The notes beneath the pieces are model-generated. The model was not told where the DNA came from and did not search any database. It saw only the letters and a program-made list of their open reading frames with translations. A stretch of DNA of 64,000 bases from Inia geoffrensis (taxonomy: Eukaryota; Chordata; Mammalia; Artiodactyla; Iniidae): assembly GCA_036417435.1 (NCBI GenBank), contig JAZAQT010000267.1, forward strand, positions 62,001 to 126,000. Reading direction: 5' to 3'. Positions 21,332 through 34,099 of this stretch are shown here, piece after piece; position 1 is the first letter of the stretch, and the number at the start of each line of letters is the position of its first letter. The position numbers were made by a program, and so were the translations under genes.

Positions 21332-24019
21332 GATTAGGGCACGGGTGAGGGTAAGGCTTCGGGTGAGGGTCAGGGTTAGGATTCGGGTTAGGGTTAGGGT
21401 TAGGGAATGGAGAGGGATTAGGGTACAGGTTAAGTTACGACAATGCTTAAGGGTTAGCGTAAGTGTGAGGGCACGAGTTAGTGTTGGTGTACTGGTTAAG
21501 ACAAGGGCACCGATGAGGGTAAGGCCTCGGAAAAGGGTCACGTTCAGGGTTTCGCTTAGGGTTAGGGTTAGGGAATGGGGAGGGATTAGGGTACAGGATA
21601 GGGTACGACAATGCTTAAGGGTTAGCGTACGTTTGAGGGCATGAGTTAGTGTTTGTGTCCTGGTTAAGATTAGGGCATTGGTTAGGGTAGGGCATCGGAA
21701 GTGGGTCAGGTTTAGGGATGGAGTTAGGGTTAGGGTTAAGGAATGCGGAGGGATTAGGGTACAATTTAGGGTACGACAACGCTTAAGGTTTAGCGTACGT
21801 GTGAGGGCACGAGTTAGTGTTGGTGTCCTGGTTAAGATTAGGGCACGGGTGAGGGTAAGGCTTCGGGTGAGGGTCAGGGTTAGGATTCGGGTTAGGGTTA
21901 GGGTTAAGGAATGCAGAGGGATTAGGGTACAGCTTAGGGTATGACAGTGCTTAAGGGTTAGCGTTCGTGTGAGGGCAAGGGTTAGTGTTAGTGTCCTGGT
22001 TAAGATTAGGGCACGGGTGAGGGTAAGGCTTCAGGTGAGGGTCAGGGTTAGGATTCGGGTTAGGGTTAGGGTTAGGGAATGGGGAGGGATTAGGGTACAG
22101 TTTAGGGTACGACAACGATTAAGGGTTAGCGTACGTGTGAGGGCACGAGTTAGTGTTGGTGTCCTGGTTAAGATTAGGGCACGGGTGAGGGTAAGGTTTC
22201 GGGTGAGGGTCAGGGATAGAATTCGGGTTAGGGTTAGGGTTAGGGAATGGGGAGATATTAGGGCACAGTTTAGGGTACCACAACGCTTAAGGTTTAGCGT
22301 ACGTGTGAGGTCACTAGTTAGTGTTAGTGTACTGCTTACGATTAGGGCACGGGTGAGGGTAAGGCCTCGGAAGAGGGTCACGTTAAGGGTTAGGGTTAGG
22401 GTTAGGGTTAGGGAATGGGGATTGATTAGGGTACAGGTTAGGGTACGGCAATGGCTTAGGGTTGGCGTACGTTAGAGGGCATGGGTTAGTGTTGATGTAC
22501 TGGTTAAAATTAGGACACGGGTGAGGGTAAGGTTTCGGGTGAGTGTCATGGTTAGGTTTCAGGTTAGGGTTAGGGTTAGGGAATGGAGAGGAATTAGGGT
22601 ACAGGTTAGGGTACCGCTGCGGTTTAGTGTTAGCGTACGTTTGAGGGCACGAGTTAGTCTTGGTGTCCTGGTTAAGATTAGGGCACGGGTGAGGGTAAGG
22701 CTTCGGGTGAGGGTCAGGGTTAGGATTCGGGTAAGGGTTAGGGTTAGGGAATGGAGAGGGATTAGGGTACAGGTTAGGGTACGACAATGCTTAAGGGTTA
22801 GCGTAAGTGTGAGGGCACGAGTTAGTGTTGGTGTACTGGTTAAGACAACGGCACCGATGAGGGTAAGGCCTCGGAAAAGGGTCACGTTCAGGGTTTCGCT
22901 TAGGGTTAGGGTTAGGGAATGGGGAGGGATTAGGGTAGAGGATAGGGTACGACAATGCTAAAGGGTTAGCGTACGTTTGAGGGCATGAGTTAGTGTTTGT
23001 GTCCTGGTTAAGATTAGGGCATTGGTTAGGGTAGGGCATCGGAAGTGGGTCAGGTTTAGGGATGGGTTTAGGGTTAGGGTTAAGGAATGGGGAGGGATTA
23101 GGGTACAATTTAGGGTACGACAACGCTTAAGGTTTAGCGTACGTGTGAGGGCACCAGTTAGTGTTGGTGTCCTGGTTAAGATTAGGGCACGGGTGAGGGT
23201 AAGGCTTCGGGTGAGGGCCAGGGTTAGGATTCGGGTTAGGGTTAGGGTTAAGGAATGCAGAGGGATTAGGGTACAGCTTAGGGTATGACAGTGCTTAAGG
23301 GTTAGCGTTCGTGTGAGGGCAAGGGTTAGTGTTAGTGTCCTGTTTAAGATTAGGGCACGGGTGAGGGTAAGGCTTCAGGTGAGGGTCAGGGTTAGGATTC
23401 GGGTTAGGGTTAGGGTTAGGGAATGGGGAGGGATTAGGGTACAGTTTAGGGTACGACAACGATTAAGGGTTAGCGTACGTGTGAGGGCACGAGTTAGTGT
23501 TGGTGTCCTGGTTAAGATTAGGGCACGGGTGAGGGTAAGGTTTCGGGTGAGGGTCAGGGATAGAATTCGGGTTAGGGTTAGGGTTAGGGAATGGGGAGAT
23601 ATTAGGGCACAGTTTAGGGTACCACAACGCTTAAGGTTTAGCGTACGTGTGAGGTCAAGTGTTAGTGTTAATGTACTGCTTACGATTAGGGCACGGGTGA
23701 GGGTAAGGCCTCGGAAGAGGGTCACGTTAAGGGTTAGGGTTATGGTTAGGGTTAGGGAATGGGGATTGATTAGGGTACAGGTTAGGGTACGGCAATGTCT
23801 TAGGGTTGGCGTACGTTAGAGGGCATGGGTTAGTGTTGATGTACTGGTTAAAATTAGGACACGGGTGAGGGTAACGTTTCGGGTGAGTGTCATGGTTAGG
23901 TTTCAGGTTAGGGTTAGGGTTAGGGAATGGAGAGGGATAAGGGTACAGGTTAGGGTACCGCTGCGTTTTAGTGTTAGCGTACGTTTGAGGGCAGGAGTTA
24001 GTCTTGGTGTCCTGGTTAA
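21332..24019 (+). repeat. Two complete HORs
   Basis: A at 21332 and 22676, H at 22508 and 23852. Private variants include GGTTAAGTTACG in A near 21430, GGGTAGAGGATAGG in B near 22934, GGCACCAG in C near 23152, and CCTGTTTAAG near 23340. All recur at +5208 bp. Confidence 0.9.
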
Positions 24020-25363
24020 GATTAGGGCACGGGTGAGGGTAAGGCTTCGGGTGAGGTTCAGGGTTAAGATTCGGGTTAGGGTTAGGGTTAAGGAATGCAG
24101 AGGGATTAGGGTACAGCTTAGGGTACGACAGTGCTTAAGGGTTAGCGTTCGTGTGAGCGCAAGGGTTAGTGTTAGTGTCGTGGTTAAGATTAGGGCACGG
24201 GTGAGGTTAAGGCTTCAGGTGATGGTCAGGGTTAGGATTCGGGTTAGGGTTAGGGTTAGGGAATGGGGAGGGATTAGGGTACAATTTAGGGTACGACAAT
24301 GCTTAAGGGTTAGCGTAAGTGTGAGGGCACGAGTTAGTGTTGGTGTACTGGTTAAGACAACGGCACCGATGAGGGTAAGGCCTCGGAAAAGGGTCACGTT
24401 CAGGGTTTCGCTTAGGGTTGGGGTTAAGGAATGGGGAGGGATTAGGGTACAGGATAGGGTACGACAATGCTTAAGGGTTAGCGTACGTTTGAGGGCATGC
24501 GTTAGTGTTTGTGTCCTGGTTAAGATTAGGGCATTGGTTAGGGTAGGGCATCGGAAGTGGGTCAGGTTTAGGGATGGGGTTAGGGTTAGGGTTAAGGAAT
24601 GGGGAGGGATTAGGGTACAATTTAGGGTACGACAACGCTTAAGGTTTAGCGTACGTGTGAGGGCACGAGTTAGTGTTGGTGTCCTGGGTAAGATTAGTTC
24701 ACGGGTGAGGGTAAGGCTTCGGGTGAGGGTCAGGGTTAGGATTCGGGTTAGGGTTAGGGTTAAGGAATGCATAGGGAGTAGGGTACAGCTTAGGGTACGA
24801 CAGTGCTTAAGGGTTAGCGTTCGTGTGAGGGCAAGGGTTAGTGTTAGTGTCCTGGTTAAGTTTAGGGCACGGGTGAGGGTAAGGCTTCAGGTGAGGGTCA
24901 GGGTTAGGATTCGGGTTAGGGTTAGGGTTAGGGAATGGGGAGGGATTAGGGTACAGTTTAGGGTACGACAACGATTAAGGGTTAGCATACGTGTGAGGGC
25001 ACAAGTTAGTGTTGGTGTCCTCGTTAAGATTAGGGCACGTGTGAGGGTAAGGTTTCGGGTGAGGGTCAGGGATAGAATTCGGGTTAGGGTTAGGGTTAGG
25101 GAATGGGGAGATATTAGGGCACAGTTTAGGGTACCACAACGCTTAAGATTTAGCGTACGTGTGAGGTCACTAGTTAGTGTTAGTGTACTGCTTACGATTA
25201 GGGCACGGGTGAGGGTAAGGCCTCGGAAGAGGGTCACGTTAAGGGTTAGGGTTAGGGTTAGGGTTAGGGAATGGGGATTGATTAGGGTACAGGTTAGGGT
25301 ACGGCAATGCTTAAGGGTTAGCGTAAGTGTGAGGGCACGAGTTAGTGTTGGTGTACTGGTTAA
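24020..25363 (+). repeat. Irregular unit D, E/A hybrid, B-F, G/A hybrid
   Basis: After H at 23852 the array jumps to a D-like monomer (24020). It is followed by 24188-24355, which is E on the left (CTTCAGGTGATGG) and A on the right (GCGTAAGTG, TACTGG). Then come B 24356, C 24524, D 24692, E 24860, F 25028 and a G/A hybrid at 25196. B carries GGGTTGGGGTTAAGG and GGCATGCGTTAG, found again near 29620 and 32485. Confidence 0.86.
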
Positions 25364-28300
25364 GACAACGGCACCGATGAGGGTAAGGCCTCGGAAAAGG
25401 GTCACGTTCAGGGTTTCGCTTAGGGTTAGGGTTAGGGAATGGGGAGGGATTAGGGTACAGGATAGGGTACGACAATGCTTAAGGGTTAGCGTACGTTTGA
25501 GGGCATGAGTTAGTGTTTGTGTCCTGGTTAAGATTAGGGCATTGGTTAGGGTAGGGCATCGGAAGTGGGTCAGGTTTAGGGATGGGGTTAGGGTTAGGGT
25601 TAAGGAATGCGGAGGGATTAGGGTACAATTTAGGGTACGACAACGCTTAAGGTTTAGCGTACGTGTGAGGGCACGAGTTAGTGTTGGTGTCCTGGTTAAG
25701 ATTAGGGCACGGGTGAGGGTAAGGCTTCGGGTGAGGGTCAGGGTTAGGATTCGGGTTAGGGTTAGGGTTAAGGAATGCAGAGGGATTAGGGTACAGCTTA
25801 GGGTATGACAGTGCTTAAGGGTTAGCGTTCGTGTGAGGGCAAGGGTTAGTGTTAGTGTCCTGGTTAAGATTAGGGCACGGGTGAGGGTAAGGCTTCAGGT
25901 GAGGGTCAGGGTTAGGATTCGGGTTAGGGTTAGGGTTAGGGAATGGGGAGGGATTAGGGTACAGTTTAGGGTACGACAACGATTAAGGGTTAGCGTACGT
26001 GTGAGGGCACAAATTAGTGTTGGGGTCCTGGTTAAGATTAGGGCACGGGTGAGGGTAAGGTTTCGGGTGAGGGTCAGGGATAGAATTCGGGTTAGGGTTA
26101 GGGTTAGGGAATGGGGAGATATTAGGGCACAGTTTAGGGTAGCACAACGCTTAAGGTTTAGCGTACGTGTGAGGTCACTAGTTAGTGTTAGTGTACTGCT
26201 TACGATTAGGGCACGGGTGAGTGTAAGGCCTCGGAAGAGGATCACGTTAAGGGTTAGGGTTAGGGTTAGGGTTAGGGAATGGGGATTGATTAGGGTACAG
26301 GTTAGGGTACGGCAATGGCTTAGGGTTGGCGTACGTTAGAGGGCATGGGTTAGTGTTGATGTACTGGTTAAAATTAGGACACGGGTGTGGGTAAAGTTTC
26401 GGGTGAGTTTCATGGTTAGGTTTGAGGTTAGGGTTAGGGTTAGGGAATGGAGAGGGATTAGGGTACAGGTTAGGGTACCGCTGCGGTTTAGTGTTAGCGT
26501 ACGTTTGAGGGCACGAGTTAGTCTTGGTGTGCTGGTTAAGATTAGGGCACGGGTGAGGGTAAGGCTTCGGGTGAGGGTCAGGGTTAGGATTCGGGTTAGG
26601 GTTAGGGTTAGGGAATGGAGAGGGATTAGGGTACAGGTTAAGTTACGACAATGCTTAAGGGTTAGCGTAAGTGTGAGGGCACGAGTTAGTGTTGGTGTAC
26701 TGGTTAAGACAAGGGCACCGATGAGGGTAAGGCCTCGGAAAAGGGTCACGTTCAGGGTTTCGCTTAGGGTTAGGGTTAGGGAATGGGGAGGGATTAGGGT
26801 ACAGGATAGGGTACGACAATGCTTAAGGGTTAGCGTACGTTTGAGGGCATGAGTTAGTGTTTGTGTCCTGGTTAAGATTAGGGCATTGGTTAGGGTAGGG
26901 CATCGGAAGTGGGTCAGGTTTAGGGATGGAGTTAGGGTTAGGGTTAAGGAATGCGGAGGGATTAGGGTACAATTTAGGGTACGACAACGCTTAAGGTTTA
27001 GCGTACGTGTGAGGGCACGAGTTAGTGTTGGTGTCCTGGTTAAGATTAGGGCACGGGTGAGGGTAAGGCTTCGGGTGAGGGTCAGGGTTAGGATTCGGGT
27101 TAGGGTTAGGGTTAAGGAATGCAGAGGGATTAGGGTACAGCTTAGGGTATGACAGTGCTTAAGGGTTAGCGTTCGTGTGAGGGCAAGGGTTAGTGTTAGT
27201 GTCCTGGTTAAGATTAGGGCACGGGTGAGGGTAAGGCTTCAGGTGAGGGTCAGGGTTAGGATTCGGGTTAGGGTTAGGGTTAGGGAATGGGGAGGGATTA
27301 GGGTACAGTTTAGGGTACGACAACGATTAAGGGTTAGCGTACGTGTGAGGGCACGAGTTAGTGTTGGTGTCCTGGTTAAGATTAGGGCACGGGTGAGGGT
27401 AAGGTTTCGGGTGAGGGTCAGGGATAGAATTCGGGTTAGGGTTAGGGTTAGGGAATGGGGAGATATTAGGGCACAGTTTAGGGTACCACAACGCTTAAGG
27501 TTTAGCGTACGTGTGAGGTCACTAGTTAGTGTTAGTGTACTGCTTACGATTAGGGCACGGGTGAGGGTAAGGCCTCGGAAGAGGGTCACGTTAAGGGTTA
27601 GGGTTAGGGTTAGGGTTAGGGAATGGGGATTGATTAGGGTACAGGTTAGGGTACGGCAATGGCTTAGGGTTGGCGTACGTTAGAGGGCATGGGTTAGTGT
27701 TGATGTACTGGTTAAAATTAGGACACGGGTGAGGGTAAGGTTTCGGGTGAGTGTCATGGTTAGGTTTCAGGTTAGGGTTAGGGTTAGGGAATGGAGAGGA
27801 ATTAGGGTACAGGTTAGGGTACCGCTGCGGTTTAGTGTTAGCGTACGTTTGAGGGCACGAGTTAGTCTTGGTGTCCTGGTTAAGATTAGGGCACGGGTGA
27901 GGGTAAGGCTTCGGGTGAGGGTCAGGGTTAGGATTCGGGTAAGGGTTAGGGTTAGGGAATGGAGAGGGATTAGGGTACAGGTTAGGGTACGACAATGCTT
28001 AAGGGTTAGCGTAAGTGTGAGGGCACGAGTTAGTGTTGGTGTACTGGTTAAGACAACGGCACCGATGAGGGTAAGGCCTCGGAAAAGGGTCACGTTCAGG
28101 GTTTCGCTTAGGGTTAGGGTTAGGGAATGGGGAGGGATTAGGGTAGAGGATAGGGTACGACAATGCTAAAGGGTTAGCGTACGTTTGAGGGCATGAGTTA
28201 GTGTTTGTGTCCTGGTTAAGATTAGGGCATTGGTTAGGGTAGGGCATCGGAAGTGGGTCAGGTTTAGGGATGGGTTTAGGGTTAGGGTTAAGGAATGGGG

Positions 28301-29227
28301 AGGGATTAGGGTACAATTTAGGGTACGACAACGCTTAAGGTTTAGCGTACGTGTGAGGGCACCAGTTAGTGTTGGTGTCCTGGTTAAGATTAGGGCACGG
28401 GTGAGGGTAAGGCTTCGGGTGAGGGCCAGGGTTAGGATTCGGGTTAGGGTTAGGGTTAAGGAATGCAGAGGGATTAGGGTACAGCTTAGGGTATGACAGT
28501 GCTTAAGGGTTAGCGTTCGTGTGAGGGCAAGGGTTAGTGTTAGTGTCCTGTTTAAGATTAGGGCACGGGTGAGGGTAAGGCTTCAGGTGAGGGTCAGGGT
28601 TAGGATTCGGGTTAGGGTTAGGGTTAGGGAATGGGGAGGGATTAGGGTACAGTTTAGGGTACGACAACGATTAAGGGTTAGCGTACGTGTGAGGGCACGA
28701 GTTAGTGTTGGTGTCCTGGTTAAGATTAGGGCACGGGTGAGGGTAAGGTTTCGGGTGAGGGTCAGGGATAGAATTCGGGTTAGGGTTAGGGTTAGGGAAT
28801 GGGGAGATATTAGGGCACAGTTTAGGGTACCACAACGCTTAAGGTTTAGCGTACGTGTGAGGTCAAGTGTTAGTGTTAATGTACTGCTTACGATTAGGGC
28901 ACGGGTGAGGGTAAGGCCTCGGAAGAGGGTCACGTTAAGGGTTAGGGTTATGGTTAGGGTTAGGGAATGGGGATTGATTAGGGTACAGGTTAGGGTACGG
29001 CAATGTCTTAGGGTTGGCGTACGTTAGAGGGCATGGGTTAGTGTTGATGTACTGGTTAAAATTAGGACACGGGTGAGGGTAACGTTTCGGGTGAGTGTCA
29101 TGGTTAGGTTTCAGGTTAGGGTTAGGGTTAGGGAATGGAGAGGGATTAGGGTACAGGTTAGGGTACCGCTGCGTTTTAGTGTTAGCGTACGTTTGAGGGC
29201 AGGAGTTAGTCTTGGTGTCCTGGTTAA
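25364..29227 (+). repeat. B-H unit and two complete HORs (second copy of the 5208 bp block)
   Basis: B 25364 to H 26372, then A at 26540 and 27884. Each private variant of 20156-24019 is repeated here, including GGGTGTGGGTAAAG in H near 26390 and GGTTAAGTTACG near 26638. Confidence 0.9.
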
Positions 29228-32200
29228 GATTAGGGCACGGGTGAGGGTAAGGCTTCGGGTGAGGTTCAGGGTTAAGATTCGGGTTAGGGTTAGGGTTAAG
29301 GAATGCAGAGGGATTAGGGTACAGCTTAGGGTACGACAGTGCTTAAGGGTTAGCGTTCGTGTGAGCGCAAGGGTTAGTGTTAGTGTCGTGGTTAAGATTA
29401 GGGCACGGGTGAGGTTAAGGCTTCAGGTGATGGTCAGGGTTAGGATTCGGGTTAGGGTTAGGGTTAGGGAATGGGGAGGGATTAGGGTACAATTTAGGGT
29501 ACGACAATGCTTAAGGGTTAGCGTAAGTGTGAGGGCACGAGTTAGTGTTGGTGTACTGGTTAAGACAACGGCACCGATGAGGGTAAGGCCTCGGAAAAGG
29601 GTCACGTTCAGGGTTTCGCTTAGGGTTGGGGTTAAGGAATGGGGAGGGATTAGGGTACAGGATAGGGTACGACAATGCTTAAGGGTTAGCGTACGTTTGA
29701 GGGCATGCGTTAGTGTTTGTGTCCTGGTTAAGATTAGGGCATTGGTTAGGGTAGGGCATCGGAAGTGGGTCAGGTTTAGGGATGGGGTTAGGGTTAGGGT
29801 TAAGGAATGCGGAGGGATTAGGGTACAATTTAGGGTACGACAACGCTTAAGGTTTAGCGTACGTGTGAGGGCACGAGTTAGTGTTGGTGTCCTGGTTAAG
29901 ATTAGGGCACGGGTGAGGGTAAGGCTTCGGGTGAGGGTCAGGGTTAGGATTCGGGTTAGGGTTAGGGTTAAGGAATGCAGAGGGATTAGGGTACAGCTTA
30001 GGGTATGACAGTGCTTAAGGGTTAGCGTTCGTGTGAGGGCAAGGGTTAGTGTTAGTGTCCTGGTTAAGATTAGGGCACGGGTGAGGGTAAGGCTTCAGGT
30101 GAGGGTCAGGGTTAGGATTCGGGTTAGGGTTAGGGTTAGGGAATGGGGAGGGATTAGGGTACAGTTTAGGGTACGACAACGATTAAGGGTTAGCGTACGT
30201 GTGAGGGCACAAATTAGTGTTGGGGTCCTGGTTAAGATTAGGGCACGGGTGAGGGTAAGGTTTCGGGTGAGGGTCAGGGATAGAATTCGGGTTAGGGTTA
30301 GGGTTAGGGAATGGGGAGATATTAGGGCACAGTTTAGGGTAGCACAACGCTTAAGGTTTAGCGTACGTGTGAGGTCACTAGTTAGTGTTAGTGTACTGCT
30401 TACGATTAGGGCACGGGTGAGTGTAAGGCCTCGGAAGAGGATCACGTTAAGGGTTAGGGTTAGGGTTAGGGTTAGGGAATGGGGATTGATTAGGGTACAG
30501 GTTAGGGTACGGCAATGGCTTAGGGTTGGCGTACGTTAGAGGGCATGGGTTAGTGTTGATGTACTGGTTAAAATTAGGACACGGGTGTGGGTAAAGTTTC
30601 GGGTGAGTTTCATGGTTAGGTTTGAGGTTAGGGTTAGGGTTAGGGAATGGAGAGGGATTAGGGTACAGGTTAGGGTACCGCTGCGGTTTAGTGTTAGCGT
30701 ACGTTTGAGGGCACGAGTTAGTCTTGGTGTGCTGGTTAAGATTAGGGCACGGGTGAGGGTAAGGCTTCGGGTGAGGGTCAGGGTTAGGATTCGGGTTAGG
30801 GTTAGGGTTAGGGAATGGAGAGGGATTAGGGTACAGGTTAAGTTACGACAATGCTTAAGGGTTAGCGTAAGTGTGAGGGCACGAGTTAGTGTTGGTGTAC
30901 TGGTTAAGACAAGGGCACCGATGAGGGTAAGGCCTCGGAAAAGGGTCACGTTCAGGGTTTCGCTTAGGGTTAGGGTTAGGGAATGGGGAGGGATTAGGGT
31001 ACAGGATAGGGTACGACAATGCTTAAGGGTTAGCGTACGTTTGAGGGCATGAGTTAGTGTTTGTGTCCTGGTTAAGATTAGGGCATTGGTTAGGGTAGGG
31101 CATCGGAAGTGGGTCAGGTTTAGGGATGGAGTTAGGGTTAGGGTTAAGGAATGCGGAGGGATTAGGGTACAATTTAGGGTACGACAACGCTTAAGGTTTA
31201 GCGTACGTGTGAGGGCACGAGTTAGTGTTGGTGTCCTGGTTAAGATTAGGGCACGGGTGAGGGTAAGGCTTCGGGTGAGGGTCAGGGTTAGGATTCGGGT
31301 TAGGGTTAGGGTTAAGGAATGCAGAGGGATTAGGGTACAGCTTAGGGTATGACAGTGCTTAAGGGTTAGCGTTCGTGTGAGGGCAAGGGTTAGTGTTAGT
31401 GTCCTGGTTAAGATTAGGGCACGGGTGAGGGTAAGGCTTCAGGTGAGGGTCAGGGTTAGGATTCGGGTTAGGGTTAGGGTTAGGGAATGGGGAGGGATTA
31501 GGGTACAGTTTAGGGTACGACAACGATTAAGGGTTAGCGTACGTGTGAGGGCACGAGTTAGTGTTGGTGTCCTGGTTAAGATTAGGGCACGGGTGAGGGT
31601 AAGGTTTCGGGTGAGGGTCAGGGATAGAATTCGGGTTAGGGTTAGGGTTAGGGAATGGGGAGATATTAGGGCACAGTTTAGGGTACCACAACGCTTAAGG
31701 TTTAGCGTACGTGTGAGGTCAAGTGTTAGTGTTAATGTACTGCTTACGATTAGGGCACGGGTGAGGGTAAGGCCTCGGAAGAGGGTCACGTTAAGGGTTA
31801 GGGTTATGGTTAGGGTTAGGGAATGGGGATTGATTAGGGTACAGGTTAGGGTACGGCAATGTCTTAGGGTTGGCGTACGTTAGAGGGCATGGGTTAGTGT
31901 TGATGTACTGGTTAAAATTAGGACACGGGTGAGGGTAACGTTTCGGGTGAGTGTCATGGTTAGGTTTCAGGTTAGGGTTAGGGTTAGGGAATGGAGAGGG
32001 ATTAGGGTACAGGTTAGGGTACCGCTGCGTTTTAGTGTTAGCGTACGTTTGAGGGCAGGAGTTAGTCTTGGTGTCCTGGTTAAGATTAGGGCACGGGTGA
32101 GGGTAAGGCTTCGGGTGAGGTTCAGGGTTAAGATTCGGGTTAGGGTTAGGGTTAAGGAATGCAGAGGGATTAGGGTACAGCTTAGGGTACGACAGTGCTT

Positions 32201-32419
32201 AAGGGTTAGCGTTCGTGTGAGCGCAAGGGTTAGTGTTAGTGTCGTGGTTAAGATTAGGGCACGGGTGAGGTTAAGGCTTCAGGTGATGGTCAGGGTTAGG
32301 ATTCGGGTTAGGGTTAGGGTTAGGGAATGGGGAGGGATTAGGGTACAATTTAGGGTACGACAATGCTTAAGGGTTAGCGTAAGTGTGAGGGCACGAGTTA
32401 GTGTTGGTGTACTGGTTAA
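29228..32419 (+). repeat. D-E/A junction, B-H unit, full HOR, D-E/A junction
   Basis: D 29228 and E/A 29396, then B 29564 to H 30572, A 30740 to H 31916, then again D 32084 and E/A 32252. The same odd D-E/A pair occurs three times (24020, 29228, 32084), so it spread by block copying rather than by three separate exchanges. The F copy near 31716 has GTCAAGTGTTAG as in 28863. Confidence 0.88.
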
Positions 32420-32587
32420 GACAACGGCACCGATGAGGGTAAGGCCTCGGAAAAGGGTCACGTTCAGGGTTTCGCTTAGGGTTGGGGTTAAGGAATGGGG
32501 AGGGATTAGGGTACAGGATAGGGTACGACAATGCTTAAGGGTTAGCGTACGTTTGAGGGCATGCGTTAGTGTTTGTGTCCTGGTTAA
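29732..32587 (+). repeat. Third, internally shortened copy of the 5208 bp block
   Basis: The third copy lacks the first 1008 bp of the block: C 29732 has the GGAATGCGGAGG form found at 25532, not the GGAATGGGG form at 24524. It follows offset 4200 until about 31.4-31.7 kb, then switches to offset 2856, a further loss of 1344 bp (one HOR). It ends with the same D-E/A-B series as the other copies. Confidence 0.82.
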
Positions 32588-34099
32588 GATTAGGGCATTG
32601 GTTAGGGTAGGGCATCGGAAGTGGGTCAGGTTTAGGAATGGGGTTAGGGTTAGGGTTAAGGAATAGGGAGGGATTAGGGTACAATTTAGGGTACGACAAC
32701 GCTTAAGGTTTAGCGTACGTGTGAGGGCACGAGTTAGTGTTGGTGTCCTGGTTAAGATTAGGGCACGGGTGAGGGTAAGGCTTCGGGTGAGGGTCAGGGT
32801 TAGGATTCGGGTTAGGGTTAGGGTTAAGGAATGCAGAGGGATTAGGGTACAGCTTACGGTACGACAGTGCTTAAGGGTTAGCGTTCGTGTGAGGGCAAGG
32901 GTTAGTGTTAGTGTCCTGGTTAAGATTAGGGCACGGGTGAGGGTAAGGTTTCGGGTGAGGGTCAGGGATAGAATTCGGGTTAGGGTTAGGGTTAGGGAAT
33001 GGGGAGATATTAGGGCACAGTTTAGGGTACCACAACGCTTAAGGTTTAGCGTACGTGTGAGGTCACTAGTTAGTGTTAGTGTACTGCTTACGATTAGGGC
33101 TCGGGTGAGGGTAAGGCCTCGGAAGAGGGTCACGTTAAGGGTTAGGGTTAGGGTTAGGGTTAGGGAATGGGGATTGATTAGGGTACAGGTTAGGGTACGG
33201 CAATGGCTTAGGGTTGGCGTACGTTAGAGGGCATGGGTTAGTGTTGATGTACTGGTTAAACTTAGGACACGGGTGAGGGTAAAGTTTCGGGTGAGTGTCA
33301 TGGTTAGGTTTCAGGTTAGGGTTAGGGTTAGGGAATGGAGAGGGATTAGGATACAGGTTAGGGTACCGCTGCGGTTTAGTGTTAGCGTACGTTTGAGGGC
33401 ACGAGTTAGTCTTGGTGTCCTGGTTAAGATTAGGGCACGGGTGAGGGTAAGGCTTCGGGTGAGGGTCAGGGTTAGGATTCGGGTTAGGGTTAGGGTTAGG
33501 GAATGGAGAGGGATTAGGGTACAGGTTAGGGTACGACAATGCTTAAGGGTTAGCGTAAGTGTGAGGGCACGAGTTAGTGTTGGTGTACTGGTTAAGACAA
33601 GGGCACCGATGAGGGTAAGGTCTCGGAAAACGGTTACGTTCAGGGTTTCGCTTAGGGTTAGGGTTAGGGAATGGGGAGGGATTAGGGTACAGGATAGGGT
33701 ACGACAATGCTTAAGGGTTAGCGTACGTTTGAGGGCATGAGTTAGTGTTTGTGTACTGGTTAAGATTAGGGCATTGGTTAGGGTAGGGCATCGGAAGTGG
33801 GTCAGATTTAGGGATGGGGTTAGGGTTAGGGTTAAGGAATGGGGAGGGATTAGGGTACAATTTAGGGTACGACAACGCTTTAGGTTTAGCGTACGTGTGA
33901 GGGCACGAGTTAGTGTTGGTGTCCTGGTTAAGATTAGGGCACGGGTGAGGGTAAGGCTTCGGGTGAGGGTCAGGGTTAGGATTCTGTTTAGGGTTAGGGT
34001 TAAGTAATGCAGAGGGATTAGGGTACAGCTTAGGATACGACAGTGCTTAAGGGTTAGCGTTCGTGTGAGGGCAAGGGTTAGTGTTAGTGTCCTGGTTAA
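32420..34099 (+). repeat. Shortened units B-C-D-F-G-H and A-B-C-D
   Basis: B 32420, C 32588, D 32756, then F directly at 32924 (E missing), G 33092, H 33260, A 33428, B 33596, C 33764, D 33932. D is followed by a new A at 34100, so E to H are missing. D at 33932 has the private words ATTCTGTTTAGG and TTAAGTAATGC. Confidence 0.87.

Larger units (their letters stand above)
19316..29731 (+). repeat. Tandem duplication, period 5208 bp (31 monomers), two near-identical copies
   Basis: Copy 1 is about 19316-24523 and copy 2 about 24524-29731. The irregular order, the hybrids and the private substitutions all recur at +5208. By eye I found only scattered single differences, such as GGGATAAGGG near 23938 against GGGATTAGGG in the second copy, and GCTTAAGATT near 25147 against GCTTAAGGTT near 19939. 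Confidence 0.88.

Noticed and set aside
23865..25508. 547-codon open frame rich in Val-Arg, the longest in the window, and many similar frames of 100-330 codons on the + strand
   Set aside because: They are the GTT-AGG reading of the satellite. The 168 bp monomer is a multiple of three, and GTT and AGG are two substitutions from any stop. They start at arbitrary ATG, GTG or TTG codons in the repeat and have no globular composition.
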